Source of the DNA: Natrinema zhouii
GTDB lineage: Archaea > Halobacteriota > Halobacteria > Halobacteriales > Natrialbaceae
Assembly: GCF_013456555.2 (NCBI RefSeq)
Contig: NZ_CP059154.1
Span: 3,534,001-3,598,000, forward strand
DNA length: 64,000 nucleotides
Reading direction: 5' to 3'
Both the position numbers and the translations under genes were made by a program. Below are positions 53,663 to 62,718 of this stretch, piece after piece. The notes below the pieces were generated by a model. That model had not been told where the DNA came from, ran no database searches, and saw only the letters and a list, made by a program, of their open reading frames with translations. Within the stretch, counting starts at the first letter, position 1. Each line of letters begins with the position of its first letter.

Positions 53663-54283
53663 ATGACGAGGCCGGACGATGTGCTCTTTCGCAGTCGCGT
53701 CGAGACGTTCGCGCTGGTTCGGAAGCTGCTGCCAATCGCCCTCCTCGCGGGGGCCATGATCGGGCCGCTGTTCCGGTTCGAGCCGACAGTCGCGATGTGG
53801 GTCTCGGCGGTGTGCTTCCTGTTCGTTCTCGTCGGACTCCTCCTCGTGAGCCGTCTCCCGCTGTATCCGGCCCATACGTTCGGAATCGAGTATCGGTTCG
53901 AGGAGGAACCGTTCGAAACCGGTCGACGACACTGCGTCCGCTGTGGTGTGTTAGCGGAATCGGGTACCCACCGCCGCTATGCCCGGCAGCTCGTCGTTCT
54001 CGGCGTGCCGTTCCACACCCTCGAGTGGGGGAGCAACGACTTCTGTGACGACTGCGTGACGATCGAGAACGGCGTCGGTTCACGCGGCAGTCCCGATCGA
54101 GCACCGGCGTCGGAACCGACACCGACTCGCGCCGAACCAATGGGACCGAACCGGAACCGGGAGACGGAATCGAAATACGATGCAACGAGCGCTGACCGCG
54201 AACCCCTTCAGGTAGATCGGGTCCGCCGGGTCGACCGGAACGACGAGACGACCGCGCTGGAGCTCAAACGCGCGTTCGACTGA
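53663..54283 (+). CDS. Membrane protein with cysteine-pair (zinc-ribbon-like) tail
   Basis: A 206-residue protein not recognised by family. Two hydrophobic helices (about 25-42 and 47-68) form a membrane hairpin. The soluble part that follows contains two Cys pairs, HCVRCG and FCDDCV, spaced about 35 residues apart as in a zinc ribbon, then a hydrophilic Arg/Glu/Asp-rich tail. It lies after scpA with about 95 bp between them and may be independent. Function unknown. Confidence 0.6.
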   Translation: MTRPDDVLFRSRVETFALVRKLLPIALLAGAMIGPLFRFEPTVAMWVSAVCFLFVLVGLLLVSRLPLYPAHTFGIEYRFEEEPFETGRRHCVRCGVLAESGTHRRYARQLVVLGVPFHTLEWGSNDFCDDCVTIENGVGSRGSPDRAPASEPTPTRAEPMGPNRNRETESKYDATSADREPLQVDRVRRVDRNDETTALELKRAFD

Positions 54284-54284
54284 C

Positions 54285-55145
54285 TCAATCGAGGTAGTCG
54301 CCGGCCAGCAGGTCGACGCGCTCGAGCGTCTCCTCGGGGATCGCCTCCTGTGGCGTGTTGATCGTCCCCTCGAGCGCGCTCCAGGCCTCGCTCTCGAAAT
54401 CCTCGGGCATCGTTCGGATGGCGCGTTCGACGACCGCGTTGATCGCGTCCTGATTGGCCGCGGCGTTCTCGAGGACCTCCTCGAGGGTGACCTCGCTGTC
54501 TTGCTTCCAGACGTCGTAATCGGTGACGCCGGCGACGGTGGCGTAGCTCAGCTCGGCCTCGCGGGCGAGTTTGGCCTCCGGGATGGCGGTCATGCCGACG
54601 ATGTCCCAGCCCTGGTCGCGGTAGAACTCGCTCTCGGCCCGGGTGGAGTACTGCGGCCCTTCGATACAGACGTACGTGCCGTCTTCCTGGGTTTTCGTTC
54701 CGTCGTCGGTCGCTTCCCGTGCCGATTCCGCGAGGTGGGAGACCATCTCCGGACAGTAGGGATCGGCGAAGCCCATGTGGACGACCATGCCGTCGCCGAA
54801 GAAAGTCGGCGTGCGGTGTTTGGTCCGGTCGAAGATCTGGTCGGGAACGACGAGCGTCCGCGGCGGCAGGTCCTCGCGCAGGCTGCCGACCGCGTTCGTG
54901 GCAATGACCCGGTCGACACCGACCGATTTGAGTGCGTAGATGTTCGCCCGGTAGGCCGCGTCGGTCGGCGGATGCTGATGGTTCTCGCCGTGACGCGGGA
55001 GGAACGCGACGTCTCGCTCGGCGAGTTCGCCGAGGGTGACCGCCTCGCTCGGCTCGCCGTACGGTGTCGAAATCTCCTCTTTGCGGGTGTTCTCGAGTGG
55101 CAATGCGTCGTAGATGCCGCTGCCGCCGATAACGCCGATTGTCAT
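54285..55145 (-). CDS. mtnP: S-methyl-5'-thioadenosine phosphorylase
   Basis: A 286-residue MTA phosphorylase of methionine salvage. GVIGGSGIYDALPLENTR opens the family, then FLPRHGENHQHPPTDAAYRANIYALKSVGVDRVIATNAVGSL and CIEGPQYSTRAESEFYRDQGWDIVGMTAIPEAKLAREAELSYATVAGVTDYD. An ATG further upstream gives a 40-residue extension without family sequence, so the ATG at 55145 is used. A TATA-like box (CTTTAG on the minus strand) lies about 28 bp ahead, suggesting a leaderless message. Confidence 0.93.
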   Translation of the reverse strand: MTIGVIGGSGIYDALPLENTRKEEISTPYGEPSEAVTLGELAERDVAFLPRHGENHQHPPTDAAYRANIYALKSVGVDRVIATNAVGSLREDLPPRTLVVPDQIFDRTKHRTPTFFGDGMVVHMGFADPYCPEMVSHLAESAREATDDGTKTQEDGTYVCIEGPQYSTRAESEFYRDQGWDIVGMTAIPEAKLAREAELSYATVAGVTDYDVWKQDSEVTLEEVLENAAANQDAINAVVERAIRTMPEDFESEAWSALEGTINTPQEAIPEETLERVDLLAGDYLD

Positions 55146-55307
55146 GGCGGAACGTGCGCGGACCAGTCCCCTAAAGCTCCTGTTTCGACTCCTGACCGCC
55201 ACGGGACCGGATCCGTCGACGGGCGAACAGCGTCGTCGTTCGTGTTCGGTGTCCGACGTTATCATGACTCACGAGAGCCCAAGTAGGGCCGCCGTCTTGC
55301 TTCGGCT

Positions 55308-56750
55308 ATGGTTACGGAATCGTCCGACGGAACACTCACCGACGGCCCCCTCGTTCGACCGATGATCCGGCTCGCGTGGCCGCTCGTGGTCATCCAGCTG
55401 CTGCAGGTCGCCTACAACGTGGGCGACACCTTCTGGCTGGGGGCGCTCTCGCCCGACGCGGTCGGGGCCGTGAGCCTCGCGTTTCCGATCCTCTTCTTGC
55501 TGATCGCGGTCGGCGGCGGCTTCACGACGGCCGGTGCGATCCTGATCGCCCAGCACACCGGCGCGAAGAGCGGCGACGCCGGACTGATCGCCGGCCAGAC
55601 GCTGTCGTTCGTCTCGCTGGTCGCCATCGGCCTGAGTACTCTGGGCTTTTTCGCCACCGGGCCGCTGCTCGCCGCTCTGCCCGCCGACGCCGCGACGCAG
55701 GCCGAGATCATCCCGCTCGCGGCCGGCTACCTCCGCATCTTCTTCCTCGGGCTCCCCTTCCTCTTCGGTTTCTTCGTCTTCGTCGCGCTCATGCGCGGCT
55801 ACGGCAGCACGCGCGCGCCGATGCGCGTAATGCTCGTCAGCGTCGTCCTCAACGTCGCGCTCGATCCGCTGTTCATCTTCGGCGTCGGTCCGTTCCCCCG
55901 CCTCGAGGTCGAGGGGGCCGCCGTCGCGACCCTCATCTCGAGGGGGCTCGCGACGGCGATCGGGTTCTACCTGCTGTACTACACCGACGTGGGGCCGGAC
56001 ATCCGGGCGAGCCACCTCCGGCCGCGACGGGAGTACGTCGCGAAGATCACGCGACTGGGGGTCCCGACGGCGCTCGAGCAGTCGATGACCGCCCTCGCCC
56101 TCGTCGCGATGACGGCGATCGTCGTGACGTTCCCGCCGGCGGTCGTCGCGGCCTACGGCCTGGGAAATCGGCTGATCTCGCTGGCCTTCCTGCCGGCGAT
56201 GGGATTGGGGCAGGCGACGGACTCGATCGTCGGCCAGAACCTGGGTGCGGGCAACCCCGACCGGGCGGCGAGGGCGGTCCGGATCGCCGCGAGCGTGATC
56301 GGCGCGGTCATGTTCACGGCCAGTATATTCGCGTTCCTCTTTCCGGAGCCGTTCGTCTCGGTGTTCGTCACGGCTGACGCGGCGGGGAAAGCGGCGACGA
56401 TCGACTACGGCGTGACCTACCTTCGCTTCGCCGCGGTCGGCTTCGCCTTCATGGGCGTCCTGCAGGTCGTCCAAGGGGCGTTCCGCGGGGCCGGCAACAC
56501 GAAGACGGCGCTTGCGTTCGCTGTACTCGGGCTCTGGATCGTGCGCGTCCCCGTCACCGCCTATCTCGTCTTCGTCGCCGACTGGGGGACGACGGGCATC
56601 TGGACGGGCGTCGTGATCGGCGATATCGTCGGTGCGATCGCCGCCGTCGCGTGGTTTTCGCGCGGCACGTGGAAGGGGGCGCTGGTCGATGGGGACGGCG
56701 CCGAAGCGGAACAGACGGGCTCGAGTGAAACCGAATCGGTCGCGGAGTGA
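55308..56750 (+). CDS. MATE-family multidrug/toxin exporter
   Basis: A 480-residue membrane protein with twelve predicted helices in two MatE repeats. The first begins LIRLAWPLVVIQLLQVAYNVGDTFWLG and the second KITRLGVPTALEQSMTALALVAM; both have the family's helix-loop spacing and the GQNLGAGNPDRAARAV motif that precedes the second half's conserved helices. It probably exports cationic compounds using Na+ or H+. Convergent neighbours are absent; mtnP is divergent with about 160 bp between starts. Confidence 0.9.
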   Translation: MVTESSDGTLTDGPLVRPMIRLAWPLVVIQLLQVAYNVGDTFWLGALSPDAVGAVSLAFPILFLLIAVGGGFTTAGAILIAQHTGAKSGDAGLIAGQTLSFVSLVAIGLSTLGFFATGPLLAALPADAATQAEIIPLAAGYLRIFFLGLPFLFGFFVFVALMRGYGSTRAPMRVMLVSVVLNVALDPLFIFGVGPFPRLEVEGAAVATLISRGLATAIGFYLLYYTDVGPDIRASHLRPRREYVAKITRLGVPTALEQSMTALALVAMTAIVVTFPPAVVAAYGLGNRLISLAFLPAMGLGQATDSIVGQNLGAGNPDRAARAVRIAASVIGAVMFTASIFAFLFPEPFVSVFVTADAAGKAATIDYGVTYLRFAAVGFAFMGVLQVVQGAFRGAGNTKTALAFAVLGLWIVRVPVTAYLVFVADWGTTGIWTGVVIGDIVGAIAAVAWFSRGTWKGALVDGDGAEAEQTGSSETESVAE

Positions 56751-57008
56751 CGGCAACCGACGCCGGTCCCGAGCCATACATTCGCGGGCGAAGAATCGCC
56801 AGAAACGGGATTATTCGTCCGCGAGCGCATCGTAAACGTCACACGAGAAGGGAGTGTAAGCACGCCGGAGTTCTGTTCGTAAAATCCAGTTCGAATCCGA
56901 GGACTGAGAACGGACACGGTGTCGGTGTGGCGCAGGCGGGGAGCGGAGACCACAGCTGATAGAAATCGGAACGAAGATTGAACAACGAGGGCTCGGTATC
57001 TTTCAGCG

Positions 57009-57650
57009 ATGGTCGACAAGGATGTCGTTCGTCGGGGATACGACGCCGTGGCGGAAACGTACGCTGCGGAGCGATCCGAGGGCGGTACCGAGATGGACGT
57101 CCTCGAGGCGGTGCTCGAGTCGCTTTCCGACTCGCCGACCGTTCTCGACGTCGGTTGCGGCCAAGGGATGCCGGTTCTGCGGCGGGTGAGCGACGCTGGG
57201 AGCGCGGTCGGCACGGATTTCTCGCGCGAACAGTTGGCGCTGGCGGCGGCGAACGCCCCGGCGGCGGCCTTCGTTCAGGGGGACATGGTGACGCTGCCGT
57301 TCTCCGACGGGGTCTTCGATGCCGTGATCGCCTTCCACTCGCTGATTCACATTCCTCTCAATGATCACCGGGCAGTCCTCGACGAGTTCGCTCGGGTCCT
57401 GCGGCCCGGCGGCCGAGTGCTGCTCTCCGAGGCCCCGGGGGAGTGGACCGGTGAGAACCCGGACTGGCTCGAGACCGGCGTCGAAATGCAGTGGGACATG
57501 GCTGGCGCGGCGGCCACGCGAACCCAGCTGCGCGAGGCCGGATTCGCCGTCGTCGACGAGCGTGAGAGTACCGAGACGCTCGTCGACGACGAGCACTGGC
57601 TGTATCTCGCCGGTCGACTCGAGGAACCGGTGGAAACGGAGAACGAGTAG
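57009..57650 (+). CDS. Class I SAM-dependent methyltransferase
   Basis: A 213-residue methyltransferase. The SAM-binding motif VLDVGCGQGMPVLRRV (about 42-57) with the following acidic residue, GDMVTLPFSDGVFDAVIAFHSLIHI (motif II/III) and LDEFARVLRPGGRVLLSEAPG (about 120-140) form the complete Rossmann methyltransferase fold. It resembles ubiquinone/menaquinone-type or generic UbiE-like enzymes, but the substrate is not identified. No operon partner is visible. Confidence 0.87.
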   Translation: MVDKDVVRRGYDAVAETYAAERSEGGTEMDVLEAVLESLSDSPTVLDVGCGQGMPVLRRVSDAGSAVGTDFSREQLALAAANAPAAAFVQGDMVTLPFSDGVFDAVIAFHSLIHIPLNDHRAVLDEFARVLRPGGRVLLSEAPGEWTGENPDWLETGVEMQWDMAGAAATRTQLREAGFAVVDERESTETLVDDEHWLYLAGRLEEPVETENE

Positions 57651-57698
57651 TCGTCTCGCGACGAATGCGAGCGCGAGTAGACGTGAGCGACCGTCCGC

Positions 57699-58397
57699 TT
57701 ATTCAGTTGCGAGTCTCCACTCGTCCGAATCGGCCGACTCGAGCAGTTCGCGCCGTTCCATCTCGCTCAAGACTTCCGAGAGCCGGTCGGGCTGGGCGAT
57801 CTCCATCTCGATTCGCTCGATGCCGTGGTGTTCGGTGAGGAAGTGACGGATCTCGTCGTTCGTGAAGCTCTCCTGGTCGGCCTTCTCCATCGCACTGGAG
57901 ATCAGGTCCACCATGTCCTCGATGAAGTTCCACGGGTAGACGACCCAGGTCCACTCCTCGAGGCGTTCACCGACGTAGTCGGGCTGGAACTCGCTGGTGC
58001 CGAGCAGCTGCAACGTTGCGGTTCGGACCTCGCCGGCGTCGCGATCGTCGACGTACTCGTAGGCGCGCTGGATCGAGCCGCCGGTGTCGGCGATGTCGTC
58101 GATGATGAGGACGTCCTTGCCCTCGACGCTCCCCTCCGGCATCGGGTAGCGGACGGTCGGTTCGCCAGACTTCTCGGCGGTGCCGACGTAGTGTTCCATC
58201 TTCAGGCTCGTCAGGTCGTCCAGCCCGAGGAAGTCACAGAGACACCGCCCCGCGAACCAGCCGCCGCGGGCCAGTGCGACGACGACGTCCGGCTCGAACG
58301 CGTCGTCGCGAACGTCGTCGGCGACGTCCCGACAGAGGCCGTAAATATACTCCCAGTTGGTTATCGTGCAGTCGAAGTCGTCCGGTAGGTCGGACAT
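57699..58397 (-). CDS. Phosphoribosyltransferase-domain protein
   Basis: A 232-residue protein. A type-I phosphoribosyltransferase domain fills about residues 10-160, with the PRPP loop VLIIDDIADTGGSIQRA and an upstream PDVVVALARGGWFAGRCLCDFLG like xanthine/guanine-type enzymes. The last 70 residues form a separate helical segment (FTNDEIRHFLTEHHGIERIEMEI...) like a small winged helix. Often annotated as hypoxanthine/xanthine phosphoribosyltransferase in haloarchaea; the base is unproven. Divergent from thiC. Confidence 0.82.
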   Translation of the reverse strand: MSDLPDDFDCTITNWEYIYGLCRDVADDVRDDAFEPDVVVALARGGWFAGRCLCDFLGLDDLTSLKMEHYVGTAEKSGEPTVRYPMPEGSVEGKDVLIIDDIADTGGSIQRAYEYVDDRDAGEVRTATLQLLGTSEFQPDYVGERLEEWTWVVYPWNFIEDMVDLISSAMEKADQESFTNDEIRHFLTEHHGIERIEMEIAQPDRLSEVLSEMERRELLESADSDEWRLATE

Positions 58398-58526
58398 CTG
58401 ATGGCCACCTACTCGTGAGGCTGTGGCGCAACCCCCTTAAGGTAGCTGAAACCGTCACGCGTTCGATGGTAGTTGCGGCCACCCAATATATCGGATTACT
58501 ACGACCCAGCGAGCGGCATCCTGCTC

Positions 58527-58533
58527 TTTATTA
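58527..58533 (+). promoter_or_regulatory. TATA box of thiC (leaderless)
   Basis: TTTATTA is centred 28 bp before the thiC ATG and marks a leaderless transcript. That leaves no room for a riboswitch in the 5' leader. Confidence 0.55.
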
Positions 58534-58557
58534 ATTAGTGGTACAACCTAGTTATTG

Positions 58558-60003
58558 ATGGCGCAGACACAGATCCAGGCCGCCCGTGACGGGACAGTAA
58601 CGCCCGCGATGGAACGCGTCGCCGAGCGAGAGAACCGCGGTCCGGAATTCGTGCGCGAACGGGTCGCCGCGGGGCAGGCCGTGATTCCGGCGAACCGTCA
58701 CCACGACGCGCTCGATCCGATGATCATCGGCCGCGAGTTCGCGACGAAGGTCAACGCCAACATCGGCAACAGTGAAACGACCAGCGACCTCGAGACGGAA
58801 CTTGAGAAGCTCCACACCGCGGTCCACTACGGCGCGGATACGGTGATGGACCTGGGAACCGGGAGCGACCTGGACGAGATTCGAGAAGCCCACATCGAAC
58901 ACTCGCCGATACCGCTCGGCACGGTCCCGCTGTACGAGGCGGTCAAGCGGGCCGGCAGCCCGGAGGATATCACGAAAGACCTGCTGCTCGAGATTATCGA
59001 AAAGCAGGCGAGACAGGGCGTCGACTACATGACGATCCACGCGGGAATTCTCGCGGAACACCTCCCGCTGACCGACGGCCGGAAGACGGGAATCGTCTCT
59101 CGAGGCGGCTCGATCATGGCCAAGTGGATGGAGGAAAACGGCGAGCAGAATCCGCTCTATCAGGTGTTCGACGAAATCTGCGAGATCTTCGCCGAACACG
59201 ATGTCACGTTCAGCCTCGGGGACAGCCTGCGACCGGGCTGTCTGGCAGACGCCTGCGACGAGGCCCAGTACGCCGAACTCGACACGCTGGGCGAACTCAC
59301 TCGCATCGGCCGGGATCACGGCGTCCAAGTGATGGTCGAAGGGCCGGGTCACGTCCCGATGCACAAAGTCGCGGAGAACATCGAGCGACAGCAAGAAGTC
59401 TGCGACGGCGCGCCCTTCTACGTGCTCGGGCCGCTCGTCACTGACATCGCGCCGGGCTACGACCACATCACCAGCGCCATTGGAGCCGCGATGGCAGCCC
59501 AGGCCGGTGCCGCGATGTTGTGTTACGTCACTCCGAAGGAACACCTCGGCCTCCCCGAGGAGGAAGACGTCCGCGACGGCCTCGCGGCCTACCGGATCGC
59601 CGCCCACGCCGGTGACGTGGGGAACGAACGCCCCGGCGCTCGCGACTGGGACGACGCGCTCTCGGAGGCCCGCTACGAGTTCGACTGGCGCGAGCAGTTC
59701 GACCTCGCGCTCGATCCCGACCGCGCCCGGTCGTTCCACGACCAGACGCTGCCCGAGGACAACTACAAGGAGGCCCGCTTCTGCTCGATGTGCGGTGCAG
59801 AGTTCTGTTCGATGCGGATCGATCAGGATACGCGCGATATTGGTGAGATGGAAGCGATCGAGGGCGAGGAGCGGACCGACCTCGAGTCCTCGCCCGCCGC
59901 GGACGTAAATCGGCCGCCCGTCGGGACTCACCAATCTGGCAATCTGCCGCCGATGGCGGACCACGAACACGGCGATCCGCTCGAGGAAACAGGAGACGAT
60001 TGA
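58558..60003 (+). CDS. thiC: Phosphomethylpyrimidine synthase ThiC
   Basis: A 481-residue radical SAM-type enzyme that rearranges aminoimidazole ribotide to hydroxymethylpyrimidine phosphate in thiamine synthesis. The core signatures are [54 protein letters not shown] and [11 protein letters not shown]. The C-terminal 4Fe-4S motif CSMCGAEFC gives Cys409, Cys412 and Cys417. The ATG at 58558 is used rather than the TTG just before it because of the TATA spacing. A 50-residue hydrophilic tail after the cluster is a haloarchaeal extra. Confidence 0.95.
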   Translation: MAQTQIQAARDGTVTPAMERVAERENRGPEFVRERVAAGQAVIPANRHHDALDPMIIGREFATKVNANIGNSETTSDLETELEKLHTAVHYGADTVMDLGTGSDLDEIREAHIEHSPIPLGTVPLYEAVKRAGSPEDITKDLLLEIIEKQARQGVDYMTIHAGILAEHLPLTDGRKTGIVSRGGSIMAKWMEENGEQNPLYQVFDEICEIFAEHDVTFSLGDSLRPGCLADACDEAQYAELDTLGELTRIGRDHGVQVMVEGPGHVPMHKVAENIERQQEVCDGAPFYVLGPLVTDIAPGYDHITSAIGAAMAAQAGAAMLCYVTPKEHLGLPEEEDVRDGLAAYRIAAHAGDVGNERPGARDWDDALSEARYEFDWREQFDLALDPDRARSFHDQTLPEDNYKEARFCSMCGAEFCSMRIDQDTRDIGEMEAIEGEERTDLESSPAADVNRPPVGTHQSGNLPPMADHEHGDPLEETGDD

Positions 60004-60076
60004 TCCGCGACTGGCCGTGAGTCGCGGACGCCTTCGAATATCAACGTCGAATACAGTCACAGAGAATCCACCTCGT

Positions 60077-60083
60077 CTTTATC
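60077..60083 (+). promoter_or_regulatory. TATA-like element of the hydrolase lipoprotein gene
   Basis: CTTTATC is about 31 bp before the ATG at 60111, supporting that start over an upstream in-frame GTG at 60093. Confidence 0.45.
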
Positions 60084-60110
60084 TGACAAACCGTGGTCGG
60101 TTCGGTATCG

Positions 60111-61451
60111 ATGGCACCTCGACGACGGACCGTACTGACAGCGGTATCGACGGCGACAGCGTCAGCAGTGGCCGGTTGTGCCGGCCTGCTCGGCGAGGAG
60201 ACGGGCGATGAAAACGGCCCGGAGAACGAGGAAGACGCGGCGGCGGCGTTCGTCGACGATCTCGCGAACGAGCGGTTCGAGCGGGCGAGCGAGCGATTCG
60301 TCGAGCGAGAACGAGACAAACGCGGCGACCCCGCCCGACTCGAGCGCCTCTGGATGGGATACGGCGCGGTGAGCGGCACGTATGCGGAACTCGTCGACAC
60401 GGACGTATCGACGAAAAACGGCATCTCCGCGGTCGATCTGACGCTGTCGTTCGACCGCGGCGACCACGTCTGTCGAACGCTCGTCGACAGGGAGTCTCGT
60501 CTCGTCGACTGCGGCGTCGTCGACGAGTACGAGCGACCGTCGTACGTCGATTCGAGTGCAGTCACCGAACGGGACGTGACGCTCGCGGTCGAGGACTGTT
60601 CGCTCCCCGGAATCGTGACGACACCCGCAGCCGAGGACGAGGCGGTCCCCGGCGTCGTTCTCGTTCACGGCGCCGGCGCGGGAACGAAGAACAGCGACCG
60701 AGGCGGCTCGGAGCCGTTTCGGGATCTGGCCGAGGGCCTCGCCACGCGGGGCATCGCCAGCCTTCGATACGACAAACGGCTTCCCACCTGTGAGGTCGAA
60801 CCCAGTGCCCACACCCTCGATCACGTCACCGTCGACGACGCGCTCGTCGCGACCGAGCGACTCCGGACCGTCGACGGCGTCGACGCCGACCGAATCGTCG
60901 CGGTCGGGCACGGTCTCGGCGGGACGGCGACACCGCGGATCGCCGCTCGAGACGGGAATCTCGCCGGCGTCGGCGGACTGGCCGCGCCGGCGCGTCCGTA
61001 CCACGAGCTGACGCTCGAGCAACTCGAGTACAAGGTATCGGTGGGCGACCACGAGTGGGGCGGACTGGAGCGCATCTACGAGCGGTGGAGCGACGAGATC
61101 GATCAGGTTCGAGCGGGGGAGTACGAGTCGGGAGACGAACTGCTCGGGAAACCCGGAGCCTTCTGGAACAGTCTCGCGGCGTACGATCACCTGGGGACCG
61201 CGGCGGACGTCGACGTTCCGCTATACCTGTTGCAGGGCGAGCGCGACTTCCAGGTCACCGCGGCCGACGACCTCGAGCGGTGGCGGTCCGAACTCGACGG
61301 GGAATCGACTGTGGCGTTCGAGACCTACGACGACCTCGATCACCTGTTCATGCCGGGTGACGGCCCGTCGGTGGAGTTCGCGTACGCCGTTCGGAACAAC
61401 GTCGCCGAGGGAGTCGTCACCGATCTCGCGGACTGGATCGCCGACCTGTAA
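60111..61451 (+). CDS. Lipoprotein alpha/beta-hydrolase-fold protein lacking the nucleophile serine
   Basis: A 446-residue exported protein. The N-terminus (MAPRRRTVLTAVSTATASAV then AGC) is a lipoprotein signal with an Arg-rich start. A helical DUF3887-like domain of about 100 residues precedes an alpha/beta hydrolase domain (about 170-446) with oxyanion region VLVHGAGAG and RYDKR. The nucleophile elbow, normally G-x-S-x-G, reads V265-G-H-G268-L-G: the catalytic Ser is replaced by Gly. The acid (GERD) and His (LDHLF) positions remain. So either a pseudo-hydrolase or a protein with another role. Confidence 0.85.
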   Translation: MAPRRRTVLTAVSTATASAVAGCAGLLGEETGDENGPENEEDAAAAFVDDLANERFERASERFVERERDKRGDPARLERLWMGYGAVSGTYAELVDTDVSTKNGISAVDLTLSFDRGDHVCRTLVDRESRLVDCGVVDEYERPSYVDSSAVTERDVTLAVEDCSLPGIVTTPAAEDEAVPGVVLVHGAGAGTKNSDRGGSEPFRDLAEGLATRGIASLRYDKRLPTCEVEPSAHTLDHVTVDDALVATERLRTVDGVDADRIVAVGHGLGGTATPRIAARDGNLAGVGGLAAPARPYHELTLEQLEYKVSVGDHEWGGLERIYERWSDEIDQVRAGEYESGDELLGKPGAFWNSLAAYDHLGTAADVDVPLYLLQGERDFQVTAADDLERWRSELDGESTVAFETYDDLDHLFMPGDGPSVEFAYAVRNNVAEGVVTDLADWIADL

Positions 61452-61493
61452 TCGGTGCGTCGACGCGCGCTTCGGCCAACCCGACGACCGAGG

Positions 61494-61500
61494 ATTCATA
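61494..61500 (+). promoter_or_regulatory. TATA-like element of the PhzF-like gene
   Basis: ATTCATA is centred about 28 bp before the ATG at 61525, consistent with a leaderless transcript. Confidence 0.45.
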
Positions 61501-61524
61501 CGCCAGTCGAACCACGCACGTCGT

Positions 61525-62424
61525 ATGGAGACGATTCGGGTCCTGCAAGTCGACGCTTTCACCGACGAACCGCTCACCGGGAACCCGGCGGGTGTCGTTC
61601 CGAACGCGGACGACCTCTCGGACGACCAGATGCGAGCGATCGCCGCCGAAATGGCCGTCAGCGAGACGGCGTTCCTCCGCTCGAGCGAGGACGCCGACCG
61701 TCGCGTTCGGTACTTTACGCCCACACAGGAGGTCGACCTCTGCGGGCACGCGACGATCGGCAGCTTCGCCCACCTTCACGACGAGGGTCTCGAGCCCGGA
61801 ACGACGACGCTCGAGACGAACGTCGGCGTCCTCGAGATCGAGGTCGCGGACGACGGCACGGTCTGGATGACGCAGGACGAGCCGACGATCCGCGAAGTCG
61901 ACGTCGGCTACGACCGCGTCGCCGACGCGCTCGGCGTCGATGCGGCCGCGCTCGAGGGCGCGAGCGCCGACATCCCGCTCGCGGTGTCCTCGACCGGCCT
62001 CCCGTTCCTGATCGCCCCGATCACGTACCTCTCGGACGTCGGGAACGCCGAGCCCGATATGGCCGCGATCGAGGCCCTCTCCGACGCGGTCGACGCCGCG
62101 GGTATCTATCTCTTTACTTTCGACGCGCTCGAGCCCGGATCGACGCTCCACGGTCGCATGTTCGCGCCGGGGGCCGGCGTCCCGGAGGACCCCGTCACCG
62201 GCACCGCGAGCGGGGCCGTCTGTGCGTACCTCGATCACTTCGGCGCGTTCGACGACGACCTGCCCGAGGAGCTCCGCCTCGAGCAGGGCCACTACGTCGA
62301 CCGCCCGGGCCTGGTCCGCGTTCGACTCGACGACGCGGTCCGCGTCGGCGGGCGGGGCGTGACCGCCCTCGACGGCTCGATCGTCGTCCCGGCGGACGAC
62401 GAGGACGAGATCCTCGAGGCCTGA
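61525..62424 (+). CDS. PhzF-like isomerase/epimerase
   Basis: A 299-residue protein of the PhzF superfamily (diaminopimelate-epimerase-like fold). VLQVDAFTDEPLTGNPAGVV at the N-terminus, the catalytic Glu47 in VSETAFL, RYFTPTQEVDLCGHATIGSF and FAPGAGVPEDPVTGTASGAVCAYL are the defining motifs. In phenazine producers PhzF isomerises dihydrohydroxyanthranilate, but no other phenazine gene is here and most PhzF-like proteins have unknown substrates. Single-gene transcription unit. Confidence 0.88.
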   Translation: METIRVLQVDAFTDEPLTGNPAGVVPNADDLSDDQMRAIAAEMAVSETAFLRSSEDADRRVRYFTPTQEVDLCGHATIGSFAHLHDEGLEPGTTTLETNVGVLEIEVADDGTVWMTQDEPTIREVDVGYDRVADALGVDAAALEGASADIPLAVSSTGLPFLIAPITYLSDVGNAEPDMAAIEALSDAVDAAGIYLFTFDALEPGSTLHGRMFAPGAGVPEDPVTGTASGAVCAYLDHFGAFDDDLPEELRLEQGHYVDRPGLVRVRLDDAVRVGGRGVTALDGSIVVPADDEDEILEA

Positions 62425-62686
62425 GGCCGATCCTGACAGGCGAGCGGATCGACGTCATGCCATTCCCGATGTCGTCTTTCGCTGGAACCTGATAGTCTGG
62501 GTCGAAAACAGACCACACAATCGAACTCAGTTATAGAATTTCGTTCTGCGGATCACAGCCCCGTTCCCCGTCGTACACCCCCAGCTCACGGCTGAGAAGC
62601 GTCGATTGCATCTGAGCGCGTTCTGCTACTACTAGGAACGTTCATTCGGTCGCGAGTTGGGATTAAGAGCGACCGTTCGCAACCTT

Positions 62687-62693
62687 CTTTATT
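62687..62693 (+). promoter_or_regulatory. TATA box of ppsA
   Basis: CTTTATT is centred about 29 bp before the ppsA ATG and defines a leaderless or near-leaderless start. About 260 bp of apparently non-coding sequence lies before it. Confidence 0.5.
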
Positions 62694-62718
62694 CGGTCCA
62701 GTGACCACCTCACTAGAG

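Noticed and set aside
55269..56777. A 502-codon frame opposite the MATE exporter
   Set aside because: Arg/Glu/Asp-rich low complexity typical of antisense reading; the exporter on the plus strand has all family motifs.
58398..58557. A possible TPP riboswitch before thiC
   Set aside because: The conserved CTGAGA core and its partners are not present, and the TATA box leaves no leader for one.
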